Part shown: positions 24,414-31,258 of the stretch, in pieces
Numbering within the stretch: the first letter of the stretch is position 1
Layout of the letters: each line of letters begins with the position of its first letter
Origin: a virus
IMG/VR virus record: IMGVR_UViG_3300048999_000082
Coordinates: 1-54,079 of that record
DNA length: 54,079 nucleotides
Direction: 5' to 3' (one strand)
Notes under the pieces: generated by a model
What the model saw: the letters and a program-made list of their open reading frames with translations, nothing else
Databases searched by the model: none
What the model was told of the DNA's origin: nothing
Program-made: the position numbers and the translations under genes

Positions 24414-24712
24414 CCAGCCAACCGGAATCACGGCTGTCACGGTCCATCATGGACGCTCTCACGGCACGGGGGGCATTCGTATGGAAAAACCACGGCAGCG
24501 CGTTCATGATGGCTGGGTTGCCGGATATCGTCGGGGTGTACCGGGGTCGGTTCCTGGCCATTGAAACCAAGATGCCGGGTGGTCAACCATCCATCGTACA
24601 GGTACGCGTGATGGGTAAGATTCGATATGCGGGGGGTGCGGTCATGGTCGCCCAATCCATCAAAGAAGCCATGACGATTATTGACGAGATCGACGCGTTA
24701 ATTTCGGGCTAA
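24410..24712 (+). CDS. VRR-NUC domain nuclease
   Basis: A 100-residue protein that is a stand-alone VRR-NUC module of the PD-(D/E)XK superfamily: LPDIVGVYRGRFLAIETKMPGG contains the catalytic D...E-x-K, and QVRVMGKIRYAGGAVMVAQS the following helix and strand. Phage members are often proposed to cut branched DNA such as Holliday junctions during recombination and replication. Start is GTG in a GTGA overlap. It ends the rightward operon, four bases before a terminator. Confidence 0.85.
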   Translation: MTSQPESRLSRSIMDALTARGAFVWKNHGSAFMMAGLPDIVGVYRGRFLAIETKMPGGQPSIVQVRVMGKIRYAGGAVMVAQSIKEAMTIIDEIDALISG

Positions 24713-24715
24713 ACA

Positions 24716-24764
24716 AAACCCCCGTCGCAACCAATACGGATTCCACTCCGCGCGACGGGGGTTT
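24716..24764. terminator. Bidirectional terminator between convergent operons
   Basis: Perfect 13-base arms AAACCCCCGTCGC and GCGACGGGGGTTT with a 23-base loop. It sits between the rightward VRR-NUC gene and the leftward gene ending at 24852. The same CCCCCGTCG core recurs in the terminator at 32150-32193. Bases 24765-24851 show nothing else. Confidence 0.85.
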
Positions 24765-24851
24765 CGTTCGAACATTTAACCCGAGGATCGTTTTCCCTTG
24801 CCCACCCCGGAACATTCGATTTTTTCACTCGCACTGCGATGATATCAAACG

Positions 24852-25079
24852 TCATGGCCTCCGGAAATATTTGACCGGAGCGGTGACCGTCTTGCCCCCG
24901 CCACCGGCACCCGATGACAGTTTTGGGATTCCCGGGATGCGGGTAATGGTTGAAGACACCCCCGTGATGACCGTGCGGTTTTTGTTGGTCCGGATAGCCG
25001 TGATGAGGTAAAGCACATCGCCCGGACCGATGACGTTTTCTCCGACAGCGAACGGTTTGGGCGCGACCGGAACAGCCAT
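24852..25079 (-). CDS. Small beta-rich protein, unknown
   Basis: A 75-residue protein: VGENVIGPGDVLYLITAIRTNKNRTVITGV suggests a small beta barrel, followed by a Gly-rich basic C-terminus (SSGAGGGGKTVTAPVKYFRR). It follows the TM2-domain gene by one base. It is last in the leftward accessory operon. No family recognised. Confidence 0.58.
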   Translation of the reverse strand: MAVPVAPKPFAVGENVIGPGDVLYLITAIRTNKNRTVITGVSSTITRIPGIPKLSSGAGGGGKTVTAPVKYFRRP

Positions 25080-25080
25080 G

Positions 25081-25467
25081 TTAACCTCCAGCGTTGTACG
25101 TACGGACCATTCCCGGGATCAGGAATGCGTCCACGATGAGCCACACCAACGTAACCGGATATCCCACGAGAGACAACGTGCACAGCAGCATCGCGATTCC
25201 TGTGCCTGTCTTTCCCAGGTAGAACCGGTGAATTCCGAGAGCCGACAGGAAAAACCACAGTACATACGCGATGGCGATCTCTTTCGGCGGCTGCGTCCGC
25301 AGAACAAGGTGAGTCCCAGCGGACACCGGCCCGCTCATGTGATACACGGGCTCTTCGTGGAAATGACGGTTCGGAAACTCGTCGGTGTGGACACGAGGAT
25401 CCGGGAAACGGGTTGAGTAGGTCCACCCACCAAATCCGTCACGGTTGGGGACGTTGGGTACGGTCAT
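25081..25467 (-). CDS. TM2-domain membrane protein
   Basis: A 128-residue protein with hydrophilic N-terminal 60 residues and a TM2 domain: YVLWFFLSALGIHRFYLGKT, then a second helix TGIAMLLCTLSLVGYPVTLVW. The G-x-HRFYLG turn is diagnostic of the family, which is common in actinobacteria and of unclear function. The hydrophilic leader is rich in His and Pro. The start overlaps the upstream stop (TGATG). A phage copy may alter the host envelope. Confidence 0.8.
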   Translation of the reverse strand: MTVPNVPNRDGFGGWTYSTRFPDPRVHTDEFPNRHFHEEPVYHMSGPVSAGTHLVLRTQPPKEIAIAYVLWFFLSALGIHRFYLGKTGTGIAMLLCTLSLVGYPVTLVWLIVDAFLIPGMVRTYNAGG

Positions 25468-26042
25468 CACGGTTCCTTTGTTTCGAAGGTGTTGGTACGG
25501 TGACCCGCGACCAACTCAATGTGTGCTTTGACATCCCTGATGGTAATCCACACCGATGATGCTTGTGGCTTATGCCATGCGCGCAATTCCATGGTCTTCG
25601 GCCCGGTGACCTTTCCCCGCAATGCAACGAACGACTCACCACGCCGGGTACTGCCGGCCTTGACGATACGTATGAGGTATTCATTGCCGGCTTCGTTGCC
25701 GTCAGGATTGGGTGTGAATTCCACAGACATCCCGCCAATGTCCCAGGCGGTACGAACGTACGGAACCATCCGCGCCGGAACGTCGGTCAGGTCGGCATCG
25801 GACGCCAACCGGCGCATTTTACCGGCTGTCGTGGCCGTAGCCCGACGTTTACGCCCCACCGGTTCCGTTACCACGGTGTGCGTGTCCGTCGTCTTACGGG
25901 CCGGCTGACGGGCCTTTGTACCACCCGAGGTCACGGCCATGGCCCGTTCGGCATTCGGCTGCGTTCCCCCGCCCGCCTTCCGGCACGCCGCACGACCCGC
26001 AGGTGTGGCCGGGTGATTGTGTCCTGCATGGCTCATGACCAT
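25467..26042 (-). CDS. Basic protein, unknown
   Basis: A 191-residue protein. The N-terminal 80 residues are basic and low-complexity (Ala, Thr, Lys, Arg); the remainder reads as an alpha/beta domain (SVEFTPNPDGNEAGNEYLIRIVKAG...SVWITIRDVKAHIELVAG). Start context AAGGAAATTGATCATG. The basic tail could bind DNA. Base composition is GC-richer than in the structural genes. No family recognised. Confidence 0.58.
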   Translation of the reverse strand: MVMSHAGHNHPATPAGRAACRKAGGGTQPNAERAMAVTSGGTKARQPARKTTDTHTVVTEPVGRKRRATATTAGKMRRLASDADLTDVPARMVPYVRTAWDIGGMSVEFTPNPDGNEAGNEYLIRIVKAGSTRRGESFVALRGKVTGPKTMELRAWHKPQASSVWITIRDVKAHIELVAGHRTNTFETKEP

Positions 26043-26044
26043 GA

Positions 26045-26320
26045 TCAATTTCCTTCCGTGTAATCGGGTGATGCGGGAAAGTTCGCGAGCCGTTCCCGTG
26101 CACGTGCGGCGGCCGGCATAGCCGCGAACCGTGCCGTGTTCAATACCTTCACCAATGCCTCCGTCTGGTCCGGGGTCAACGCCATCGGCGCGATGACCAC
26201 ACCCCCGTCAGGCAATCCGCCATCAAATGACGGACCCGTCACCGTGAGGGTGATGGACCCGGCCAGCAATACGGCGACCTCAATGGACCCAGCCACCCCC
26301 GTAATCGTTTCGCGGTACAT
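26045..26320 (-). CDS. Small protein, unknown
   Basis: A 91-residue protein. Residues 1-50 are beta-rich (ETITGVAGSIEVAVLLAGSITLTVTG) and the rest is Ala-rich helix (TPDQTEALVKVLNTARFAAMPAAARARERL). AAAGGAAAATGATC precedes the ATG; two bases separate it from the next gene. It may be a small domain-swap dimer, but no family is recognised. Confidence 0.6.
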   Translation of the reverse strand: MYRETITGVAGSIEVAVLLAGSITLTVTGPSFDGGLPDGGVVIAPMALTPDQTEALVKVLNTARFAAMPAAARARERLANFPASPDYTEGN

Positions 26321-26322
26321 GA

Positions 26323-26721
26323 TCATTTTCCTTTCGGTGCGCGGGGGCGGGATTTTTTGACCGGCAGGTCCATCGGGTACGCGTCCAGGTTGCGGTAATA
26401 CACGCCAGTCACGGTCACCGATGCGCGACACCGTTCGCGATCGCGCGGCGTGGCCAGGTGCAGGTGATCCGCGTGGCGGGTGTACGTTTTCGCAACCGTG
26501 TCGGTGTGGCCAACCACGATGTCTTCCGCCGGGTTGGACCCGATGCACACCAGGCACGCGTCCCGGTCCGGATGAACGGCCGGCAACGCATCGTGACCCT
26601 GGTCCGAATGGGCATTTTCCCAACCCGCGTAATCGAAACACGGGTCGCACAGGTCGGAATTCAAACCGGCCGCACGAGACGGTCGCCGGGCGCCACAGGC
26701 GACGCACATTTTGCGAGCCAT
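26323..26721 (-). CDS. Zinc-ribbon protein, unknown
   Basis: A 132-residue protein. MCVACGARRPS and CDPCFDYAGW form an N-terminal zinc ribbon; ACLVCIGSNP adds another pair near residue 57, followed by His-rich sequence (TRHADHLHLATPRDRERC). The cluster may be a small nucleic-acid-binding module. Its start lies in a TGATCATG context and it ends two bases from the next gene. The C-terminus is strongly basic. Confidence 0.6.
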   Translation of the reverse strand: MARKMCVACGARRPSRAAGLNSDLCDPCFDYAGWENAHSDQGHDALPAVHPDRDACLVCIGSNPAEDIVVGHTDTVAKTYTRHADHLHLATPRDRERCRASVTVTGVYYRNLDAYPMDLPVKKSRPRAPKGK

Positions 26722-26723
26722 GA

Positions 26724-27032
26724 TCAACGCACCCCGCGAACACGCCGCACAACGGTGACGGTGGACCGGTTGCAGCACACGGTGACAGCGTCCGAGGTTG
26801 TCAGCGCGGGAACGTACAGGGGCGGGGCCACCAACCCGCATGACGGGCATTCGATGATCGACAGGGCCGACCCGGTCGCCGCGCGCATCGCAACCCGTCC
26901 GGCGACGTAATGCGGGTTGTCAGCCAGGGTGCGGGTCGGATTTTCCGTGGACCACGCGGCGGTCCGGATCGATGCCGCCAAGGCGGCCGCAATGTCCGGC
27001 GTGATCGGTTCGAGGGTGCGCGCAACGGTCAT
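26724..27032 (-). CDS. Small protein with Cys pair, unknown
   Basis: A 102-residue protein with Ala-rich helical N-terminus (TPDIAAALAASIRTAAW), a CPSC motif near residue 75 and CC near residue 90, and a basic C-terminus. The ATG at 27032 follows GAGAACTGATC. A four-Cys zinc site is plausible. No family recognised. Confidence 0.58.
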   Translation of the reverse strand: MTVARTLEPITPDIAAALAASIRTAAWSTENPTRTLADNPHYVAGRVAMRAATGSALSIIECPSCGLVAPPLYVPALTTSDAVTVCCNRSTVTVVRRVRGVR

Positions 27033-27034
27033 GA

Positions 27035-27226
27035 TCAGTTCTCCACGGTCATCGTGTCGGTGGGGCGGACCAACATGTCCGCGCCGTTGTCTTGAAATTT
27101 GATCCGCAGCCGGCCGACCATAGCCGGTTCGGTGTCGTACACGTACCGCCCGGTCACCAGGTCGCCGGATTTGAGGGAGTACGCCGGAACGGTGAACCCG
27201 GTCGGTGCGGTGCGTGTCGTGGTCAT
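27035..27226 (-). CDS. Small beta-rich protein, leaderless mRNA likely
   Basis: A 63-residue protein with strands YSLKSGDLVTGRYVYDTEPA...GRLRIKFQDNGADMLVRP, resembling a small SH3-like or OB-like barrel. A promoter (27233-27262) places the transcription start at or next to the ATG, so translation probably begins on a leaderless message, common in actinobacteria. It heads the operon running down to 24852. Confidence 0.62.
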   Translation of the reverse strand: MTTTRTAPTGFTVPAYSLKSGDLVTGRYVYDTEPAMVGRLRIKFQDNGADMLVRPTDTMTVEN

Positions 27227-27232
27227 GGGACC

Positions 27233-27262
27233 ATCGTACGGTCAAACCTCGATCAATGTCAA
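27233..27262 (-). promoter_or_regulatory. Promoter of leaderless gene 27226
   Basis: TTGACA (27262-27257) and TACGAT (27238-27233) are 18 bases apart. The -10 ends six bases before the ATG, so the message should start at the start codon. A 20-base element, TTGGACAATTTATCGAGGTT at 27281-27300, lies upstream and is repeated near 27723. Confidence 0.7.
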
Positions 27263-27280
27263 GGTTTTCACCTCATCCGT

Positions 27281-27300
27281 TTGGACAATTTATCGAGGTT
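27281..27300. repeat. 20-base repeated element, copy 1
   Basis: This element matches 27723-27742 in 17 of 20 positions. Its CGAGG end also pairs with CCTCGAT at 27247-27253, so it may be an operator half-site. Both copies lie upstream of leftward genes with leaderless-looking starts. Confidence 0.55.
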
Positions 27301-27311
27301 TCCGGTCACAC

Positions 27312-27338
27312 AAAAACCCCCGCCCGGTTGGACGAGGG
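27312..27338 (-). terminator. Intrinsic terminator of gene 27356-27703
   Basis: Read on the minus strand, CCCTCGTCC pairs with GGGCGGGGG (two G-T-type wobbles) across a four-base AACC loop and is followed by TTTTTG. It ends the single-gene unit 27703-27356 before the next promoter. Confidence 0.65.
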
Positions 27339-27355
27339 TTAAGGTGTATGTCCGA

Positions 27356-27703
27356 TTACGGTAGGTACGAGGTAACAACGTCGATGTCCATGATCAATTC
27401 GTCCCGGTCATCATCGGTGGCGCCATCCAGGAACATCCGGCCGCACCGTACGTACATGGCCGCATCCAATTTGGCAACCGCCAATTTGTACCCGGTCGCG
27501 ATGCCGTCCGCAATGTCGGTGGCCAACCCACCGGGGGTGACGGTACGCGGCAGGAACCGGGCCACGTGATGGGCGTACGCGAGGATGGCCATTACGTACG
27601 GGTGGTCATCACAGGTCAACGTGTCGTTACGGTCGGGGTCCGATGCCATGCGGGAGGCGTTGGCCGTGATGATGTCCGATGCGGTGTTTCCAGTGTGGGT
27701 CAT
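27356..27703 (-). CDS. Small protein, unknown, own transcription unit
   Basis: A 115-residue helical protein (MASDPDRNDTLTCDDHPYVMAILAYAHHVARFL...). It has its own terminator downstream and a TAGGAT box ending six bases before the ATG, the same spacing as gene 27226, implying a leaderless message. It contains two Cys and several His but no recognised motif. Function unknown. Confidence 0.62.
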   Translation of the reverse strand: MTHTGNTASDIITANASRMASDPDRNDTLTCDDHPYVMAILAYAHHVARFLPRTVTPGGLATDIADGIATGYKLAVAKLDAAMYVRCGRMFLDGATDDDRDELIMDIDVVTSYLP

Positions 27704-27709
27704 GGGTTA

Positions 27710-27742
27710 ATCCTACCCTCGATTGGACGGTTTTTCGAGGTT
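27710..27742 (-). promoter_or_regulatory. Candidate -10 box with 20-base repeat copy 2
   Basis: TAGGAT (27715-27710) ends six bases before the ATG of the leftward gene. The repeat TTGGACGGTTTTTCGAGGTT at 27723-27742 overlaps where the -35 should be, and CCTCGA/TCGAGG arms (27717-27740) form an inverted repeat. No good -35 hexamer is present, suggesting an activator or repressor site. Confidence 0.5.
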
Positions 27743-27757
27743 TTGGACCTCAACCTT

Positions 27758-27964
27758 TCAGACAATTTTGATGATGTACCGTCGCGGACGTTCCCAATCT
27801 GAAGCCACCAACTCACCCGTCATGACCAACCGGTCCAACCGGGCCTGTATGGCCTGACGTGTCACCACACCATGTAGGTGTCGGGTGACCATCTCGGCCG
27901 TAGCAGGTTCGAAACGACGAACGGCGGCTATCAATTGATCATCCGATACCACCTGTTCGCTCAT
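27758..27964 (-). CDS. Winged-helix-like DNA-binding protein
   Basis: A 68-residue protein: DDQLIAAVRRFEPATAEMVTRHLHGVVTRQAIQARLDRLVMTGELVAS follows a winged helix layout with helix-turn-helix and a closing strand, then a basic end. GGGAGG lies eight bases before the ATG, which overlaps the upstream stop (ATGA). It may regulate the adjacent promoters at 27.2-27.7 kb. Confidence 0.65.
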   Translation of the reverse strand: MSEQVVSDDQLIAAVRRFEPATAEMVTRHLHGVVTRQAIQARLDRLVMTGELVASDWERPRRYIIKIV

Positions 27965-28446
27965 ACCGCAACCTCCCGGTTGTACGCACCTCGACCAGGG
28001 CGCGCATCGTTGCGCCAATCATCCACCCCGTCAACCTGGGAAACGTGGCGTCCACGTTCCCGCAACCGTGCCTCCAACCGTGCCACGCGCTCCGCAGCGG
28101 CCTGTCGTAACGTTGGGGTCATCGGGGGAACGACGACCGGCCCCAACCCGGCAGCGGCGCGCTGTGCGTCTTCCTCGGCCCATACATCGGCATCAATTTC
28201 CGCCCGGGTACGCGGTGTGGCATCGACCGTCTTCACGGATGTTTTTCCCGATGGTTTAATCGACACCTTTTTTCCATCGATCCACGCGGTGAACAGTTTT
28301 TTGACGGTCGGGATATCCGATGGCTGAAAATCGTACCGGCCGCCCGATCCGACATTGCGATATGACGGGTCCGCCCGCAGGAAACGGCGAAGGGTTTTCG
28401 CGTCGGTTCCAATTTCCCGAGCCACGTCCGATGAGGTCATGGTCAT
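27961..28446 (-). CDS. Helix-turn-helix protein, unknown family
   Basis: A 161-residue protein. TSSDVAREIGTDAKTLRRFLR near the N-terminus is a helix-turn-helix, followed by GSGGRYDFQPSDIPTVKKLFTAW. The pattern of a hinge with GGRY-F recurs in the AT-hook protein (GSGRYSFKGENDPMVKKVI), so the two may share a DNA-binding fold. The C-terminal half is a basic helix (RQAAAERVARLEARLRERG). It probably binds DNA. Confidence 0.65.
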   Translation of the reverse strand: MTMTSSDVAREIGTDAKTLRRFLRADPSYRNVGSGGRYDFQPSDIPTVKKLFTAWIDGKKVSIKPSGKTSVKTVDATPRTRAEIDADVWAEEDAQRAAAGLGPVVVPPMTPTLRQAAAERVARLEARLRERGRHVSQVDGVDDWRNDARPGRGAYNREVAV

Positions 28447-28550
28447 CACACACCCGCCGTTTCCGGACGGTGGCGGCCGACATACGCAACGGGGCGGTTT
28501 TCGTTGGGCCACACCCAACGGGAGATGCGGGTCCAATTTCGGGTGATCAT
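28446..28550 (-). CDS. Tiny basic protein (34 aa)
   Basis: A 34-residue product, MITRNWTRISRWVWPNENRP and onward, rich in Arg and Trp. AAAGG lies nine bases before the ATG, and the stop overlaps the next gene's ATG (TGATG). Gene spacing supports it, but proof of translation is lacking. Confidence 0.45.
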   Translation of the reverse strand: MITRNWTRISRWVWPNENRPVAYVGRHRPETAGV

Positions 28551-28636
28551 GTTTTGGTGCCTTTCGGGGTGCGTGCGTTGACGGGGCATCACCCGACCCG
28601 TACGCCCATTAGCAGCACGGGCCGGATGATTCCTGA

Positions 28637-28708
28637 TCACGGCAAGTAATACGCGAGAACGGCGGCAACGGTGAGCCAGCCAATGACCCACACCAATACG
28701 CGAAGCAT
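28637..28708 (-). CDS. Tiny membrane peptide (23 aa)
   Basis: A frame of 23 residues, MLRVLVWVIGWLTVAAVLAYYLP, almost entirely one hydrophobic helix. It begins six bases after the stop of the upstream gene with no clear binding site, so translation would rely on coupling. The following 86 bases to 28551 show no gene. Confidence 0.4.
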   Translation of the reverse strand: MLRVLVWVIGWLTVAAVLAYYLP

Positions 28709-28714
28709 GGCGGG

Positions 28715-29008
28715 TCAGTCGTTGTAAAAGTCGTATGCGCGAACGTCTTCGGTGACGTATTCCGGGTAGTCCGGCATGCAGGTGTAATGCATGTGGACGA
28801 TGTCCAGCGCGTTGTTCCAGCCCCATTTATCGACGATCACGCCGATAGCCCGAAGGTACGGGAGGGTGTGGCGGTCCGCCTCCGTGGAATCACGCAACAC
28901 GCACAATGCGTGGCGGGGGAGGCCGGAACCATCGGCCGCGAATACCGGGACCTGATTGTCCGGGATAACGTGCGAACATGATGGGCAGATAACGATAGTG
29001 TACGTCAT
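28715..29008 (-). CDS. Small protein with Cys pair, unknown
   Basis: A 97-residue protein. VICPSCSHVIPDNQVPVF at the start resembles half of a zinc ribbon; HMHYTCMPDYPEYV near residue 80 could complete it. GGAGATGATC precedes the ATG. A promoter (29047-29076) lies about 30 bases upstream. Function unknown. Confidence 0.6.
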   Translation of the reverse strand: MTYTIVICPSCSHVIPDNQVPVFAADGSGLPRHALCVLRDSTEADRHTLPYLRAIGVIVDKWGWNNALDIVHMHYTCMPDYPEYVTEDVRAYDFYND

Positions 29009-29046
29009 GATCATCTCCGTGGGTGCGGGATGGCGCGGATCACAAA

Positions 29047-29103
29047 ACCCTAACATACCCTTAATGGGTTGGTCAACCCCCAAACGTAATCCGGGGGTTG
29101 ACC
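29047..29103 (-). promoter_or_regulatory. Promoter with overlapping perfect inverted repeat
   Basis: TTGACC (29076-29071) and TAGGGT (29052-29047) are 18 bases apart. The inverted repeat GGTCAACCCCC / GGGGGTTGACC has 11-base arms at 29071-29081 and 29093-29103; one arm covers the -35. It could be an operator, or a terminator for the upstream gene ending at 29116, although no T-run follows. Confidence 0.55.
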
Positions 29104-29115
29104 ACGGCAAACGTA

Positions 29116-29448
29116 TTACCAACCGTGAGATTCATGCATTTTGCCAGAACACACCGGTCCGATGCCGTTGCGGATCGAATCGGGGTCGGTCAACGTCCGG
29201 CCGCACACACCGCAAGCGCCAAGTTGTTTTCCATACATGACAGATGCGGTTTTCGGGTCAACGGCGATAGCCCGCAACACGTCGAACCGGTCAGCCGAAT
29301 AAATCCGGATCAAATCATCCCCGGCCTGGCGCCGGACAAACGTACGACCCGCGTATGTGCCTTCGGTTGGACGGTCCACCTTGTAAAAATTCCATGTGCC
29401 GTCCGTCGAAATAGCATATCGGCCAGCCGGCACGTCCGGTGTGGTCAT
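29116..29448 (-). CDS. DUF6011-like zinc protein
   Basis: A 110-residue protein. The C-terminal segment GACGVCGRTLTDPDSIRNGI followed by GPVC is the motif of DUF6011-type proteins found widely in actinobacteria and their phages, where it probably binds one zinc. The N-terminal half is a beta-rich domain (GRYAISTDGTWNFYKVDRPTEG). Role unknown. Confidence 0.7.
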   Translation of the reverse strand: MTTPDVPAGRYAISTDGTWNFYKVDRPTEGTYAGRTFVRRQAGDDLIRIYSADRFDVLRAIAVDPKTASVMYGKQLGACGVCGRTLTDPDSIRNGIGPVCSGKMHESHGW

Positions 29449-29494
29449 GGCACGGACAGCAATCGTATCCGCGACGTGTGACGTGTGGGTGGGT

Positions 29495-29974
29495 TCAACA
29501 GTCGGTGCCTGGTTGTATCCGGTGGCGTCCCCGGTGTGCCTTCAACCGGTCAATGGCGTCCGATGCCGCCGCACGGGTCAACGAACGACCGATGAACCAC
29601 GGCAACGCCACGCCGCGCACGTCCGCCGGAACCTGATCAAGCAACCGGATGATGTACGCGCGTTGTTTGTCGGTCATCATGCCGTCCGCAGGCGGACCGG
29701 ACACCGGGCGCGATGACAGGGCGGTTTCGACCACGGTCCGTACGGCGGGGCCGCCGTGGTCCGGGCACACCGGGGCGTTGGTCACCGGGTGGAAACCGGT
29801 GGCCCCGGCACCACACCATTGGTCGGTTGGCCATGACCCGGTCACGTGGAAGCATTTGACCGGCACGTTTGCCGCCGGACGGTGCAGATTACGGCCGTGT
29901 TGTTCGAGAACAGCCGGGTTGTCGAGGGGCCGGTTTCCGTGTGATCCGGCGATCTGTGCGACGCGTGGATTCAT
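29495..29974 (-). CDS. Unknown protein with Cys/His-rich start
   Basis: A 159-residue protein. Residues 40-75 carry Cys and His spaced like a zinc site (KCFHVTG, QWCGAGATGFHP, VCPDH). Residues ~98-150 (MTDKQRAYIIRLLDQVPADV... LTRAAASDAIDRLKAHRG) fit a small helical domain found at the end of many actinophage proteins. AAGGAG precedes the ATG. It is probably DNA-associated, but this is a guess. Confidence 0.6.
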   Translation of the reverse strand: MNPRVAQIAGSHGNRPLDNPAVLEQHGRNLHRPAANVPVKCFHVTGSWPTDQWCGAGATGFHPVTNAPVCPDHGGPAVRTVVETALSSRPVSGPPADGMMTDKQRAYIIRLLDQVPADVRGVALPWFIGRSLTRAAASDAIDRLKAHRGRHRIQPGTDC

Positions 29975-30022
29975 GATCCACTCCTTCGGGTGCGGGGCGG
30001 GTGCGGGCGGAACAACACCAAC

Positions 30023-30361
30023 CTAACCTTGGGCGTCCATCGTGTCAACAGGTATAACGGTCGGACTTTCCCCGACCCATCGGCCGTACACCTTCGCCTG
30101 GGGCACGGGTCGTGTGATATCCAGGTCCCCCGCCGGACGCCACACCCGTGAGGTGAATTCGTACGGGTGTTGATCGTCGTACGGATGACCGTTGTATCTC
30201 TTACGCAACCGCAGTACGACCTGACGGGCCGCTTTGGGGTTGGCATGGATTGACAATTCAGCCCATACACCGGGCTGCATTTTTAGTTTCAAGATGTCAT
30301 CGTGTCGGTGTGGGTTTGAGGTTTTGTGCGATCGTCCATTCGGCAAATCAACCCAGTTCAT
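30023..30361 (-). CDS. Small protein, unknown
   Basis: A 112-residue basic protein with beta-rich middle (GVWAELSIHANPKAARQVVLRLRKRYNG) and a Pro-rich C-terminus. It starts after the terminator of the AT-hook gene, so it needs its own promoter; TAATAT near 30386 could be a -10, but no -35 is evident. Function unknown. Confidence 0.6.
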   Translation of the reverse strand: MNWVDLPNGRSHKTSNPHRHDDILKLKMQPGVWAELSIHANPKAARQVVLRLRKRYNGHPYDDQHPYEFTSRVWRPAGDLDITRPVPQAKVYGRWVGESPTVIPVDTMDAQG

Positions 30362-30404
30362 TCAAACTCCGTTCGTCACCCCGCATATTAACGGACACGG
30401 AAAA

Positions 30405-30430
30405 GGCGCCCGGTACGTACACCAGGCGCC
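30405..30430 (-). terminator. Terminator of the AT-hook gene
   Basis: GGCGCC arms, extended by GG/CC, flank a loop around TACGTA; on the minus strand TTTT follows directly. It lies 19 bases after the stop of the AT-hook gene. Confidence 0.65.
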
Positions 30431-30448
30431 ATCCGTTTTTGTGTGTTG

Positions 30449-31147
30449 TTACGCGGTGGTCTTGCGTGGCCGACCACGGCGAGTCGGAGTTGCGGCGGCC
30501 TTGGCCGGTGCCGCCTTCTTGGCCGGGGCACGCTTGACCGGTGTGGCGGCTTTCGCGGGGGCCGGCTTGGCGACCGGTGCGGCCTTTTCCTTCGGAGCGG
30601 GGGCGGCCTTGGCCGCACGAATCACCTTTTTGACCATCGGATCATTCTCGCCCTTGAACGAATACCGACCCGAACCCTGACCAACCGAACGGCCGTACAA
30701 ACCGTCACGGGACATCTTCCGCAGCACGCCACGAATTCCTGACGGAGTGAAGTCCGTGCCGATGGCCTCATTGACCACATCGGCCAGCCACGCCGAACCG
30801 AACTCGATGGACGACTCACGTGGAGCGGCTGGCTTTTTCGCCGCAGCCGGTGCGGCCTTTTTCGCGGCGCCAGCCGGGCGACCCCGCTTTTTCGGTGCGG
30901 GGGCAACCTCTTCCTCGTCGTCCTCAACAACCGGTGCGACGGCCTTACGCGGACGGCCCCGACGCTTCACGGGCGCCGGATCGGGCTCCGGCTCTTCCTC
31001 GTCCAATTCGTCGTCAACCTCGTCAACGAGTTCGTCGTCATCGTCGGTGTCCTCGACGAGTTCGTCATCATCGAGTTCGAGATCGTCAACGTCCGAGAAA
31101 ACGTCCTCCTCGACCGGGGCCGGCTTGGTTGCGGTGCGACGGGGCAT
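30449..31147 (-). CDS. AT-hook, acidic and lysine/alanine-rich DNA-binding protein
   Basis: A 232-residue protein: acidic segment (~15-55), two AT-hook-like motifs (KRRGRPRKA ~66, KKRGRPAG ~90), a folded domain at ~110-175 (WLADVVNEAIGTDFTPSGIR, then GSGRYSFKGENDPMVKKVI), a Lys/Ala/Pro tail like histone H1, and a final RRGRPRKT AT-hook. AT-hooks bind the minor groove of AT-rich DNA, and such tails compact DNA, so this may be a phage nucleoid-associated protein. AAGGA is seven bases before ATG 31147. It has its own promoter and terminator. Confidence 0.78.
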   Translation of the reverse strand: MPRRTATKPAPVEEDVFSDVDDLELDDDELVEDTDDDDELVDEVDDELDEEEPEPDPAPVKRRGRPRKAVAPVVEDDEEEVAPAPKKRGRPAGAAKKAAPAAAKKPAAPRESSIEFGSAWLADVVNEAIGTDFTPSGIRGVLRKMSRDGLYGRSVGQGSGRYSFKGENDPMVKKVIRAAKAAPAPKEKAAPVAKPAPAKAATPVKRAPAKKAAPAKAAATPTRRGRPRKTTA

Positions 31148-31209
31148 GGTAAATCCTTCCAACGGGGTGGATGTTGTGTCCCGGAATCTGTTCCAGGTTG
31201 ATGCAACGG

Positions 31210-31238
31210 ACTTTATCGACGGGCTGGGCTGGCGTCAA
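31210..31238 (-). promoter_or_regulatory. Promoter of the AT-hook gene
   Basis: On the minus strand TTGACG (31238-31233) and TAAAGT (31215-31210) are separated by 17 bases. The message would have a leader of about 55 bases before ATG 31147. On the other strand TAGGGT lies eight bases before ATG 31259 and may give a nearly leaderless message for that gene. Confidence 0.68.
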
Positions 31239-31258
31239 ACGGCGTAGGGTCCAGCCCC

